64,000 bases of DNA, from NCBI RefSeq assembly GCF_000764225.1, contig NZ_JQED01000040.1:124001-188000 (forward strand), in the 5' to 3' direction. A model generated the notes under the pieces. It was not told the DNA's origin, searched no databases, and was given only the letters and a program-made list of their open reading frames with translations. Position numbers and translations under genes: made by a program. The DNA is from Colwellia psychrerythraea (GTDB lineage Bacteria; Pseudomonadota; Gammaproteobacteria; Enterobacterales; Alteromonadaceae). Shown piece by piece: positions 48,801-60,500 of this stretch; the stretch's first letter is position 1, and each line of letters starts with the position of its first letter.

Positions 48801-51790
48801 TTTGTAGTGCTGGTTCTTTTCACTTGTGCTCCAGTTACGACATTGGGTCGTGTTTTGGCTTGAGTAGCGACGTTCGCTTGCGTGACTGTACTAACTGGTG
48901 TAGCTAATTGCTTGGGCTTAATGTTCATCACATTAACCCCCTGTCTAACATTGGCTAATGGTTGCTTGGCAAAGGCATGTTTGATGACTGTGAGCTCTGT
49001 TGCTTGCGTTTTAGCTAAAATATCATCAAAAATTGCTTTGCCGCCTAACGTAATATTTTTAATGAGTTTAGGTCGCTGTTTTCCTGTTGGCTCAGGCGCA
49101 GCTTGATGGACTAGCTTGCTTGATGACAAAATAAGGTGCGCACAGCTTTCATCTTTACCTAAGCCATTCACTGCTATATGAGAAGCTTTAGAAGAATTCT
49201 CATTCAATAGCAGCGCTGTTTTGATAATACTAGCAACACCACTGGCATTAAACGTATGACCAATATTGCTTTTTACACTGCTAATGGTTTTTCCTGCATA
49301 CAATGTTGGTAGTGCTTGATTTTCTGCGATATTTTCAGCACTAAAACCGCTGGCATGTGCTTCTACACTGCTAATATCTGCGCTGTTTAGCCCTGCAATA
49401 TTCAACGAAGCAGTTGCGGCTTTGGTGATAGCCGCAGCATCGTTACCATTGGCAAAACTAATACCGTCTATGGTGGCGTAAATACTTTGTTCACTTACTT
49501 TAGATTGCGGTTTAACAACAAACGCGCCAGCCCCCTCACCTACTCGCCAGTTATTTTCTTCTAGTAAGTTAACTGAAGATTTCGCATCGACAGAAACAGG
49601 GCGCTTTTCTACAGGGCCAAAGTGTTGTCTTAAGGTAATGTTTTCTACCGAGCCAGCTAAATCAACCGAGGCAATAATCACAGCATCAATGTCTGATGTT
49701 TGAAATAAGTTTTCAGCCAACTCAACACAACGATAGACTGAGTTTTCTTCCGCAGAAAGTGTTATCGCTGGGCCGGTAAAGTCCCACAATGCTGAAATAC
49801 GTGACGCCATAATATTACCGATAAACGAGGTATATTGATTCAACTGAGCAGCATGAGCAACGCCATCTTTAGCGATATTGGTTAAGGTTTCACGTTGCTC
49901 TTGGTTAAGTGTAACGCCTTGTTGTAACAAACTTTCTTCAATCTGCGTGCTTAGATTAACGCGACCACGGTATTGATGTAGCTCTAGTTCAATCCCCATA
50001 GCTACAAGGACTGCAACATTGCTACCTTCTATAAGTCCTGCATCTTTCGCCGCATTATCAGCAACTTTCATCATCATCAGTTGCTGAGGTATTAAACAGT
50101 CTTGCTCGTTAGGTGGCACTTTGAAACGTAAAAAATCAATATCAAAGTTTTCAACATAACCGCCCTGAGGGGCTTCATTGAGCTGCAAGGCATTCATTAC
50201 ATCAGCATCGTTATTAATACCCTTCCAACGGTTCAATGGTAATTCTCTAAACGTATTTCCATTCGTTTTGATAAGCGTTTTAAAACTAGCAAGACCTTCA
50301 GCGTTACCGAAATGCGCATCCATACCAATAATGGCAAGTGGCTCACGTGTTTTAGCATTGACCGTAATAGGCTCAAGCAGCTGTGTAGGTTGTTGTAAAA
50401 CTAAATGGGCATTAGAGCCGCCAAAACCAAAGACACTGACACCTGCGGTTCTTGGCTTGTTTGCACTTATAGAAGCAACTGGCCAATCAAGGGTGTCTGT
50501 TGGCATTTGCGCGCCGCCTAAATAACCTTTTTTAGAGCTTAATGGCTCATTTAAGTTAATGGTTGCAGGGATTTTTGCTTCATTGAGTGCCCAAATAGCT
50601 TTCGTCATACCCGGCATTCCTGCCGCGGTAAGTAAGTGACCTAAGTTAGATTTTACTGAGCCAAGCAAAGGTTTATTGCCATTTTCTCTAGGGAAGCGAC
50701 TAAAAAATGTATCCATAGAGCCAAGCTCTACGTTATCGCCTTTTGGTGTGCCTGTTGCGTGACATTCAATGTAATCTACATCACGTGGGTCAACGGCCGC
50801 ATCTTCATAAGCACGTTCATAAACCAGCACTTGTCCTTTGGTATTTGGACTAAGGACAAATTCTCCTTTACCGTCATTTGATAAAGCGCCACCTTTGATT
50901 ATCGCGTGAATATTATCACCGTCACGCACCGCATCACTATGGCGTTTTAAGACCATCATGCCTGCGCCTTCACCAGCAAATAAGCCTTGTGAGTTTTTAT
51001 CAAACGGGGCATGAATATTGTTAGCTGGGTAGGCTTGAAAGATTGAGAAGCCCATGTTCACAAACATAGGATCAGAGCCTGATACCGCACCTGCTAACAT
51101 CATGTCAGCTTTACCAGTATGCAAATAATCGCAAGCCAATTTAACCGAATAGCAACTTGATGCACAAGCGGCGTCAAGGGCAAAATGTGTACCACCAAGG
51201 CCAGCCGCTTTTGCTAAAAGCGCTGCAGGGTAACCCGCCACAAGCGCATTATCGGCATGAATATTATTACTTGCTATATCAGTATCAGAAAAATGACTTA
51301 ACTGAAAACCTTCATTTATGCCCGCTTTTAATGCGTTATCGACAACTTGGTGATACAAGGGCATAAATAAATGATTAGACGATTTAGTTGGAAACGATAA
51401 ATTTCCTAAAATAACGCCACATTTTTCAAGTTTATCGCTGCCCCAATAACCTGCATCGGATAATGCTTGCTCTGTAACATACAAAGCCCACTTATTTAGA
51501 TCATCTAATTGATTTAGGTACGCTTCACTCAGTGGTGCACTTAATCCCGCAGTATGCTGAATAAATGATGATGCATCAAAATCGAAATCTCGAATATAAC
51601 CACCGTGCACACAGTAAAATTTATCTGTATCACCTTTTTTTCCAGTGTATTTTTCTACGTCAACACCCATTTGCTCTTTGGTTGCTTTACTACGGCAATC
51701 CTGTTTCTTCAGCAATTGCTGCCAAAATTCTTCTGGAGCAGAAGAGCCTGGGAATAAATTAGCAATACCTACTACGGCAATATTTTCCAT
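45830..51790 (-). CDS. pfaC: PUFA synthase subunit PfaC (KS, chain-length factor, two dehydratases)
   Basis: 1986 residues. The first ketosynthase (about 1-470) has the active Cys in DAACASSCYS (about 209) and the later ECHATGTP. A second KS-like domain (about 485-900) lacks the Cys (AITLSAEENSVYRCVEL), which marks a chain-length factor. Two FabA-like dehydratase/isomerase hotdog domains fill the C-terminal half, around HWYFPCHFKGDQVMAGSL (about 1405) and DWFFRYHFHQDPVMPGSLG (about 1873). These create the cis double bonds without oxygen. GAGGAAAG precedes the ATG. It starts 72 bases after pfaB. Confidence 0.96.
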   Translation of the reverse strand: MENIAVVGIANLFPGSSAPEEFWQQLLKKQDCRSKATKEQMGVDVEKYTGKKGDTDKFYCVHGGYIRDFDFDASSFIQHTAGLSAPLSEAYLNQLDDLNKWALYVTEQALSDAGYWGSDKLEKCGVILGNLSFPTKSSNHLFMPLYHQVVDNALKAGINEGFQLSHFSDTDIASNNIHADNALVAGYPAALLAKAAGLGGTHFALDAACASSCYSVKLACDYLHTGKADMMLAGAVSGSDPMFVNMGFSIFQAYPANNIHAPFDKNSQGLFAGEGAGMMVLKRHSDAVRDGDNIHAIIKGGALSNDGKGEFVLSPNTKGQVLVYERAYEDAAVDPRDVDYIECHATGTPKGDNVELGSMDTFFSRFPRENGNKPLLGSVKSNLGHLLTAAGMPGMTKAIWALNEAKIPATINLNEPLSSKKGYLGGAQMPTDTLDWPVASISANKPRTAGVSVFGFGGSNAHLVLQQPTQLLEPITVNAKTREPLAIIGMDAHFGNAEGLASFKTLIKTNGNTFRELPLNRWKGINNDADVMNALQLNEAPQGGYVENFDIDFLRFKVPPNEQDCLIPQQLMMMKVADNAAKDAGLIEGSNVAVLVAMGIELELHQYRGRVNLSTQIEESLLQQGVTLNQEQRETLTNIAKDGVAHAAQLNQYTSFIGNIMASRISALWDFTGPAITLSAEENSVYRCVELAENLFQTSDIDAVIIASVDLAGSVENITLRQHFGPVEKRPVSVDAKSSVNLLEENNWRVGEGAGAFVVKPQSKVSEQSIYATIDGISFANGNDAAAITKAATASLNIAGLNSADISSVEAHASGFSAENIAENQALPTLYAGKTISSVKSNIGHTFNASGVASIIKTALLLNENSSKASHIAVNGLGKDESCAHLILSSSKLVHQAAPEPTGKQRPKLIKNITLGGKAIFDDILAKTQATELTVIKHAFAKQPLANVRQGVNVMNIKPKQLATPVSTVTQANVATQAKTRPNVVTGAQVKRTSTTNTKVLTDVKHQASKEIFQESATHQAFLNTRQMAGQQISKLIEMQANASAGLPAYVSTSSTSATKPISERAHAPALSVVSSNVEAANVAVLNEKWANESGFKIKGPAGYNYPPLQLEERFNQPQEIIWDTADLVEFAEGDIAKVFGDDFKIIDSYSRRVRLPTTDYLLVSRVTELEAKVNEYKKSYMCTEYDIPVDAPFLIDGQIPWSVSVESGQCDLLLISYIGIDFQAKGERVYRLLDCELTFLEEMAFGGETLRYEIHIDSYARNGEQLLFFFHYDCYVGDKKVLIMRNGCAGFFTDEELADGKGVILNDKDKAELANAVKTDFTPLITNVDAAKQAKQHFDYVDMMKLVDGDVAGCFGEEYDQQGRNPSLKFSSKKFLMIERITKIDAKGGHWGLGLLEGQKDLDPQHWYFPCHFKGDQVMAGSLMSEGCGQMAMFLMLKLGMHANVNNARFQPMPGESQTVRCRGQVIPQHNTLTYRMEVTAMGMEPYPFLKANIEIILDGKAVVDFKNLSVMITEQDDNSPYPVTLPDNVQLVQELQEPTTQPLEIDERGVAPFKHAHRPLMKVMSDLSAPKEKGVTPIQHFEAPMVAGQNRVPNQAPFTPWHMFEFATGNISNCFGPDFDVYQGRIPPRTPCGDLQVVTQVVEVQGERLDLKKTSSCIAEYYVPSDAWYFTKNSVHNWMPYSLIMEIALQPNGFISGYMGTTLKYPEKDLFFRNLDGSGDLIKQVDLRDKTIVNKSVLLSTTMAGGMIVQSFTFELYVKNESAAAQSLESHDLFYKGTAVFGYFGADALTNQLGIDNGKVTHPWFVDNKTPKSDIKVIDLSNSNLPLYQSPADKPHYKLAGGQMNFIDTVSIVEGGGKAGIAYVHGQRSIDATDWFFRYHFHQDPVMPGSLGVEAIIELMQTYALENDLGKQFANPRFIAPTTLVKWKYRGQITPLNKEMSLDVHITDIIKEDGEVRLVGDANLSKDGLRIYEVKDIVLSLIEA

Positions 51791-51862
51791 ACTTTCCTCG
51801 AAAAGTTCGTATTCTTTTTAAGTGAGTTCCGCTAAGTGAACTCTTTCAAGCGTTTATTCGCT

Positions 51863-54544
51863 TTATGTTTTGTGTACGATAATTGAGCCACTAAATAAGC
51901 GATGAAGATCTAGTTTCACCCCATGGCTAATCAACTTGGCAACGGCTCTTACATAGGTTAATTCGTCACTGGTGCCTTTTGCATTCACTGGCACTGATAC
52001 TCTGGCTTTATGAACAGCTTCACTAGGTTCTTTATTAGGCTCTTGATTAGGCTCTTGATTAGGCTCTTTATTAGAGAAGTCATTGTTACTGCTCTCCTCA
52101 AAATCTAAAATTTTATCTACCCAACTGCACAACGAGCGCCCTGGCCCCATTTCAATAAATACTCGTGCACCTTTATCATGCATAGTATTAATTAAACGAG
52201 GAAAATCTACTTGGTCACATAAACACTTAGCCACACTGTGAGCAATGGCTTTGCTCATTTGTGGTACGGGTAAGTAACAAGAACTTGAGTACATTTTAGT
52301 TTTTAAACGTTCAGTAACATCCATGGTATAAAGTTCAACCATGTCGTCATATTCAATTTTTGCTGGTGCACTGTGAATTGCATTTGCCATGTTAAGTGGC
52401 ATAGCACGTACACCCAACTTTTTAATTACGCGTAGACAATCGGCTGGATAACCACCTAATAATAAACTGTCAGGGGTATTAACTATGGTGCAATAAACAC
52501 GTTCTTCACCTTCACTGGCAGCGATAACTTCCGCTAACGTTGCTTTAATGGTGTAGGTTTCCCAAATCAATTCATCATCGGTTTGCGAAGGCTCAGCTAA
52601 ACCCCAATGCTCACGTAACGTTAACAAGTCACCGCATAAACGCTGATTAAAGGTATCTGAATTAGCTAAACGTGCGCTCATTAAGCCAGGTTGTTGCCAT
52701 GCACCCAATGCAGCATACATACTGACTTCACCCATGCTGTACCCGGTAGCAAAGTCGGCCTTTACCTTAAAGACATTTTCAAAGACTTTAGTAAATACAC
52801 AGGCAAAACCAACGCCTGCTTCGGCAATATCAGCTAAACTACCACGTAGGTTTAAATCCAGCTGTTTTAATGCTTTAAAGTCAGGACGAATAATTGAGCG
52901 AGGATTTAATAATGTATCTTTTAAACTTGCGCCAATATCGTCGGCTAAGTTAGCAACATCTTGATGTATTTCAGGAAAAAGATGGAATAAATCACGCCCT
53001 AGTCCGACGTACGTTGCACCTATGCCCGGATAGAGAAATGAAACATTATGAGTGGATATTGAATCCTTACCTGAATGAGTAAATGACTCAATATCATTAA
53101 CAGGGCTAGCAGTAAAATAGCTGCCTTTTGGCGTTCGCCATTCTTGCTGATTATTGTTATCAGACTTAACAGCAGAAAATGCTACTGGAACACCTGCTTT
53201 AGCGAGTTTTATTTCTTTGGCTAATTCTTCTATCGATTCACACAATAAGGCAATGGTATAACGACTACTATCGGCTTTTGACTGTTCAAAATGCGTTAAG
53301 GCAATATCGTTAAGTGTTATTTCACTCTGCTCAACTTCATTTTCAAGGTCTGTCAGCTTAGTTAATAAATTTGGTAGATCATTGGCGCCAATTAAGACTA
53401 GTTGTAAATCACTACAAGCAATAAAACCATTATTGCGAATATCTTCAATAGCGTGCTTACCATCAACAAGAGCAACCTGCTCTTCTTCTAAGATGATGTG
53501 ACAATAATCATAATTTCCTGCTAAATGACCTGCTGAATTATCTGCGGAATTGACAGCTGCATTATCTACAGAGTTGCTTAAGCAACTGTACGCACCAAGA
53601 TGGGCATTGCCATTAGGTTGTGGATACCATGGACGTGCTTCCGTTGGAAAATAGCAGCTTGAATTTTGCCATTTTGCAAGTTCACTGCTGACAGGTTGTT
53701 GCCAATCAGTGATGGCTGGTATATAACGTTGTTGCAGCGCAATAACGCTGCGTAACAAGCCTAATACCTCAGAAAAGCCAGCACCTTCACCAGTAACACT
53801 GCGTGCACAAGAGATAGCCGTGTTTAATGCTTCATTAGCACCATCACTTGCTGAATTTTTATAGGAATAGTGGCTCACTAACCCTTGCATTTCTGCAAAC
53901 GAAGTCTCTTTATTTGATAACGCAGAAACTTCAAGCAAACCAACATCTGTTGCATTGACTTGCGCTTTATCTAACGCAGCAGCAGTAACACTGGCTATAT
54001 CACTACCTGTGGCAAAGGCTCTTACCCGTGAATAGACATAACAGTGATGAGTTTGTGCAAACGTCGCTGGTGCAAATAATAATGCCGCAATACCTCGACA
54101 TGCTTGATAAGCGCTAAAGTTTTGATCATATGAAATAGTCGCTAACTCATGGCAATCATCACTGCTATTTTGCTTATCGCTTAAACTAAGTAAATTAATA
54201 CCAAGCAAGGCTACCAAGCAGCTTTGCTCAATCAACACCTCTATTTGTTGTAGGGCGCTAGCTAAGGAGCTAACAACAATTGCCTGTTCAATATCAATCG
54301 CTGTATTGTCAGCATCGTGCTTTATGACAACAACTTTGATATCAGCGCTATTGACTTGGTTAGCACGCGCCATACGCTCAATTGCTGCTGAACAGCTTAG
54401 GTTGAGTGTTTTATTGGCTGTACTGGTACTTTTACCAAGGTATAACGCACGTTCAACACGATCAATATCAGTTTGCATACTCTGTTGATTTTCAAACTGA
54501 GCATCTAAACCAATAATGGCAGTTTTATAATGATTATTAACCAT
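51863..54544 (-). CDS. pfaB: PUFA synthase subunit PfaB (acyltransferase)
   Basis: 893 residues. The N-terminal half is a degenerate ketosynthase-like region without a recognisable active Cys. The C-terminal half is an acyltransferase with FATGYSMGEVSMYAALG (Ser about 603) and a later AIHSAPAKIEYDDM. In the literature PfaB is the subunit that largely sets whether EPA or DHA is made. The linker near the C terminus contains a short repeat EPNQEPNQEPNKEP, coded by 12-base units at about 52025-52070. The start codon overlaps the pfaA stop by one base (TAATG), giving tight coupling. Confidence 0.95.
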   Translation of the reverse strand: MVNNHYKTAIIGLDAQFENQQSMQTDIDRVERALYLGKSTSTANKTLNLSCSAAIERMARANQVNSADIKVVVIKHDADNTAIDIEQAIVVSSLASALQQIEVLIEQSCLVALLGINLLSLSDKQNSSDDCHELATISYDQNFSAYQACRGIAALLFAPATFAQTHHCYVYSRVRAFATGSDIASVTAAALDKAQVNATDVGLLEVSALSNKETSFAEMQGLVSHYSYKNSASDGANEALNTAISCARSVTGEGAGFSEVLGLLRSVIALQQRYIPAITDWQQPVSSELAKWQNSSCYFPTEARPWYPQPNGNAHLGAYSCLSNSVDNAAVNSADNSAGHLAGNYDYCHIILEEEQVALVDGKHAIEDIRNNGFIACSDLQLVLIGANDLPNLLTKLTDLENEVEQSEITLNDIALTHFEQSKADSSRYTIALLCESIEELAKEIKLAKAGVPVAFSAVKSDNNNQQEWRTPKGSYFTASPVNDIESFTHSGKDSISTHNVSFLYPGIGATYVGLGRDLFHLFPEIHQDVANLADDIGASLKDTLLNPRSIIRPDFKALKQLDLNLRGSLADIAEAGVGFACVFTKVFENVFKVKADFATGYSMGEVSMYAALGAWQQPGLMSARLANSDTFNQRLCGDLLTLREHWGLAEPSQTDDELIWETYTIKATLAEVIAASEGEERVYCTIVNTPDSLLLGGYPADCLRVIKKLGVRAMPLNMANAIHSAPAKIEYDDMVELYTMDVTERLKTKMYSSSCYLPVPQMSKAIAHSVAKCLCDQVDFPRLINTMHDKGARVFIEMGPGRSLCSWVDKILDFEESSNNDFSNKEPNQEPNQEPNKEPSEAVHKARVSVPVNAKGTSDELTYVRAVAKLISHGVKLDLHRLFSGSIIVHKT

Positions 54545-57500
54545 TACGCACTTGCCCCATGTTTTTCTTTAGGAAGAAATAAATCATTTAAGTTGGCACT
54601 AGCCGTCACTTTGGCAGATTTTATCTCACTGAGTAATCGATTATTTTCATCAATCATTTCAATGTCAGCCACTAAAGAGCCACGTTGTTTACCTTTGCCT
54701 GAACTTTTCACTACCGTTAATTTAAGGGTGAAATTTTCACCAAAGCTGACGTCACGATATACCGTCCAACTATCGGTACTTGACGGCAAGCTACCTAAGC
54801 CTAATTGCTTTTTAACCCAAACTAACATGGCTTGATAAGCGATATCATTGGCAAAGATGTTCGCGTGTTCGTTTGCACTATTTACCGGGCTAATTGGAAA
54901 CTCGCCTTGCTTAAGACTTGCCACTTCTGGTACTTGGCAACGCAATAATAGACCTTGTTCATTACATTCAAGTATTGCTTTAATCCCTTGCAGGCTTTCA
55001 CCGTGGAATAAAGTACCATTAGTATATAAAGCGTCTGCATTTTCACTGCTAGCAGTTACTGTTTCTGAAAGTATTTCTGGTGAAGTTTCAGGTAATATAA
55101 GTTCAACCGTTGGCGCTTCTTCTTTTTGCGCTTTAGCGACTAAGGTCAACTGAGCACCATAATGAAATACGGGTTTACCCTGCTCATTAGTACTTGAAAT
55201 TTTAGTGTCAACCACTAAGCTTTCACCCTCAACTTGAGCAATCATATCAATTACATAGTCTGTTGCTTCACTGCCATCAAAAATAATGCCTTTAAACAAC
55301 TTATAATTTGCCAGTCCTTGATAATGAAATGCGGGGTAAGCAACCATGGCTGCATCACTCATCCAAGCAATGGCACACACGGTTGGGAATACTTTGTCAT
55401 CCCCAATGGTGTGATCAGCTAAAAAGGTATTGTTAGTCGCTAAAAGTGTTTTATTAACACGGGTAGTTAAGCGACTAACTTGTGGCTTTTTTACAGAGGC
55501 ATCCTTAGCAGTATCCTTCGACTTATCTTTAGAGAGGTCATTACCAACAAGAATTTGGGCACAACGGTTGGTATCTGCAGCAAGTTCACTGACAAGTAAT
55601 TTAGCACCAGCATCGAGAGGAATAATATACACACCACGATCGTTAAACATTCGTTTAAGCTCTGGTGTTACCATGCCACCATCCCAAGGTCCCCAGTTGA
55701 AACTTAATACTTGAGTACTTGGGTTAAATGCTTTAAAACGGTACGCCGTTTTATTTAAAATATCATTAGCGATGGAATAATCAGATTGCCCTGGATTACC
55801 GTAAAACCCTGCCGCTGATGAAAATAACACTAAATGTTTAATGTTCTCTGCATTGGTCGCTGCTAATAAAGACAACAAACCATCTATTTTCGTTGTGTAT
55901 ACTGCATTAAATTCTTCAAGCGTTTTTTGCTCAATAAACTTATCCGCTAAAACGCCCGCACCGTGAATAATACCGCTAACTTGCCCAAGGGTTTTGCTAA
56001 TAGGTTGAACCGCCGCGATAACGCTTTCACTATTGGTCACATCGGCAGCCGCGTAATGTGCTTGACCACCGGCCGCTTTAATTGCCGTTAATGTTTGGGC
56101 AATTTCACGATTAGCTAATACCGGACGAACAAACTGTGTCACTTTAACCGGTGTTGGTTTTTCGCCACTGGCGATCAATGCTTGCATCGCAGCTTTTTTC
56201 AAAGCAACTTCATCACTAATGCCTTGCGCCCAGCTTGGCTCGTTGGCATCAAATGATGAACGACCTAACAAAATAAACTTAGCTTGGTACTGTTTGGCAA
56301 TTTCGATAACACAATGTGCTGTAACTCCTTTTGCGCCACCGCTTACCAAAAATACCGAGTCACTGTTAATTGCGGTGCTAGACCCTTTTACTGATGGCGC
56401 TAGTGCATAACTGTCGGTAACGACACCGGATAGCGTTAAACGTGTACCAATATTATTGCTCAAGTTATCGGTATCATGTGCTACTTCAACTATACTGCCA
56501 TCCAGATCAAGTAACTCATCATTGATGATAGTTGCCGCTTTATCTGCGGCTAATTTACTTGATAAATCAACTATTCGACAAAAAACGCTGCCTTCTCCAT
56601 TGTTTTGAGAAGAGTTCCACTCATGATTAATCGTTTTAACTAAACCCGCCAATCCTGCTTGTACTAAATCTGCTTTTACATTGGCTTTAACTTGTTGCGT
56701 ACCACTATCAACATCGCCATTAGCAAAACCTAAGGTGCCACCTTGACGCGTTACGACAACAAAGGAAGCTCGTGCTTTGCTGGCATTTTTAACATTCGAC
56801 AACTTAGCTAATACAAAGGCTAACATTAAGCCTTGTTTTGCCGCTTCTGGGTATTCGATAGCATCAATCGTATTTGCTGCTTGTAAGTAAATAACGGCAT
56901 CTAATTGTGCAGTTTTTTCGATAATGTCTTTTACCTGAGCTTCATCAAGTGTTTTATCATCAGTACCAATTTCAACAAGATTAACGGCTTTAGCAAACGC
57001 TTTTTTCGACTGACTAACCACCCAATTAGGTTTTATTGCCGTAACTTGCCAACCTGCTTTAATCAATTGGGCACTTAACGCCACGGCTGCACCACTGCCA
57101 TCATCAACAACTAAGGCGTTAGCGCCTGATTGTTTTCCTTCACCGGTAACATCTTGAACAATTTTGTTCACTGAAGATAATGCTGTTAGTTCAACCGTTG
57201 CACTCGGTGCGCCTTGAAAGTTTACCGCTGCTTCTACTGAGTTATCTGTATCAATAGCAGAAACATCAGCTTTAGCACCAGTACCTTTAGGATCAGTCGG
57301 ATCTGTTGGAGATACTTTACTTTGCATGTAACTTACGATTTCACCTAAAGTACGTAACTCTGCTAAATCTTCTGGGTTAAGCTCTGGTAAGTCAGGAATC
57401 GTTTCCTGAACAGCACCTAAGATTTCAACACGTTTGATTGAGTCGATACCTAAGTCTGCTTCCATATCCATGGCAAGCTCTAACATTTCCACTGGGTAGC

Positions 57501-60500
57501 CCGTTTTATCAGCAACAACTTCCATCATCACTTTTTGGATGTAATCTAAGTCGATTGCAGGAGCATTGTCATTCGCTAGCGTACTTGTTTCAACAGTTAC
57601 CGTAATATCTGCCACGGGTGCTACTTTAGATTGCATGTAACTTACGATTTCACCTAAAGTACGTAACTCTGCTAAATCTTCTGGGTTAAGCTCTGGTAAG
57701 TCAGGAATCGTTTCCTGAACGGCACCAAGTATTTCAACACGTTTGATTGAGTCGATACCTAAGTCTGCTTCCATATCCATGGCAAGCTCTAACATTTCAG
57801 TTGGGTAGCCCGTTTTCTCCGCCACTACTGTCATCATTACTGATTGAATGTAATCTAAATCTATTGCAGGAGCGCTGCTTACACTAGTTTGCACACTTTC
57901 ATTGGCAGAAGCACTTGGAGCACTATCAACAACAACCACTGGCGCTGCTGATACTTTAGATTGCATGTAACTTACGATTTCACCTAAAGTACGTAACTCT
58001 GCTAAATCTTCTGGATTAAGCTCTGGTAAGTCAGGAATCGTTTCCTGAACAGCACCTAAGATTTCAACACGTTTGATTGAGTCGATACCTAAGTCTGCTT
58101 CCATGTCCATGGCAAGCTCTAACATTTCAGTTGGGTAGCCTGTTTTCTCTGCGACCACTGTCATCATTACTGATTGAATGTAATCTAAGTCAATTGAAAC
58201 ACTGTTTTCATTGGCTGTTGCACTTGCTTCAGCCGAAACTGGCGCTGCTGATACTTTAGATTGCATGTAAGTTACGATTTCACCTAGAGTACGTAGCTCA
58301 GCTAAATCTTCTGGATTTAATTCTGGAAGATCTGGGATTGTTTCTTGAACAGCACCGAGGATTTCAACACGTTTAATTGAATCGATACCTAAGTCAGCTT
58401 CCATATCCATTTCAAGCTCAAGCATTTCGGTTGGGTAGCCCGTTTTTTCTGCGACCACTTCCATCATCACATTTTGCACTTTACTTAAAGAAACAGGAAC
58501 TAAATCGATAGCAGGTGCGCTGTTTTGAGTTTCATTCGATAGCACACTTGGCGCGCTTGCTTGTAGAGCAACTGGCGCTGCTGTAACTTTACTTTGCATG
58601 TAAGTTACGATTTCACCTAAGGTACGTAACTCTGCTAAATCTTCTGGATTTAATTCTGGAAGATCTGGGATTGTTTCTTGAACTGCACCAAGAATTTCAA
58701 CTCGCTTGATTGAGTCAATACCTAAGTCAGCTTCCATGTCCATTTCAAGGTCAAGCATTTCGGTTGGGTAACCGGTTTTCTCTGCGACCACTTCCATCAT
58801 CACATTTTGCACTTTACTTAAAGAAACAGGAACTAAATCGATTGCTGGAGCACTGCTTGCATTAGTTTGCACAGTAGCTGGAGTACTATCAACAGCAGCC
58901 ACTGGCGCTGCTGATACTTTAGATTGCATATAACTTACGATTTCACCTAAAGTACGTAACTCAGCTAAATCTTCTGGATTAAGCTCTGGTAAATCGTTAA
59001 TAATTTCTTGCACTGAACCTAAGATTTCAACACGTTTAATTGAATCGATACCTAAGTCTGCTTCCATGTCCATTTCAAGCTCAAGCATTTCGGTTGGGTA
59101 ACCGGTTTTCTCTGCGACCACTTCCATCATCACATTTTGGATGTGAGTAAGGTCAATTGCAGGAGCCGTGACTGCTGACGTTTCAACTAAATGAAGTGCT
59201 GGTGCACTGTCATTCGCTGAAGCACTAGGTGCCGCAGCTTGTGCTTTTGACTTCATCTTCCCTTTCATATAGGAAACGATTTCGCCTAAGGTTCGTAATT
59301 CAGCTAAATCTTCAGGGTTAAGCTCTGGTAAATCAGCAATAATTTCTTGAACTGAACCTAAAATCTCAACACGCTTGATTGAATCTATACCTAGATCGGC
59401 TTCCATATCCATTTCAAGCTCTAACATTTCTGTTGGATAACCAGTCTTTTCAGCTACCACTTCCATCATCACAGTTTGAATTTTCTGCAAATCAAGAGTT
59501 TCAAGCTCAATTGATGGCTCCTGCACTGGAACAGTAATAGAAGCTTCCGCTACCGGCGACATCGCAACAGCTGTTGCTACTGTTTGTGTCGGTACTGACG
59601 TATTTACTACCGGTGCATTTACTACTGGAGAAGATACGGCGGCAGGTAATGGTTGTGTTGTAGGTGCCACTGGTGTTGTTGGCTTAACAACAGGCGCTTG
59701 TGTCACTGCACTTTTACCCGTAGGTGCTTGCGTTGTTGTTGGTGATGTTTTAACAAGGTTAGCAGTCACCTCTGTACTATTTTCAGAAGCAGATAACATC
59801 GCAGCCATATTTTCAGTTTGGTTATTCAAATATTGCTCATGAACACGTAATGTTTCTGATTGGAAATCATGATACATACCTAACGTACGGTCTAGGCTTT
59901 CTGGTAACTCGCCAGCTTCTTGACTAGATAGCACTGCATCAAAGGTTTTTGCATAGTCTTTTGGACCTTGCATATATTGCTCATGCACATTTAATAATTG
60001 CTGTTGGTGATCAACAAACTGACTAACGCTACGTTCAATACTATTGGCTATATCCGCAGAATTTACGTTGGCTGCAACATTATTAACTGCTTGACCATTT
60101 GCAACAGTTCCATCAGCAACACTACCGTCAGAATTAAGGTAAACAATTTTCTCAACTTCAACAATGCGCTCTACTTCAACAATCTTCTCAACAATTTTTT
60201 CAACCACTTGTGGCTCAGGCACAGCAACAGGCACTGAGGTTGCTTGTTTAATTGTCCAACCGTCACTTAGTGCATCATCAAATGCTTTTTTAGTTTTAGG
60301 ACTCACATAAGATGCGCCAGTAAGCTTCATCGCTAGTGCTGACATTTTAGGTGCAGATAATGGACGTTTAACTGCTGAGTACGGGTCTATCTCAGTAAGC
60401 TCTAAACCAAGTACCGCCATTTGCACTGCCGCTTGACGCATTTGCATATCAGCCGATTTCTTCGGATTAGCATTAACGGCAATAGCAACAACGTCTTCTT

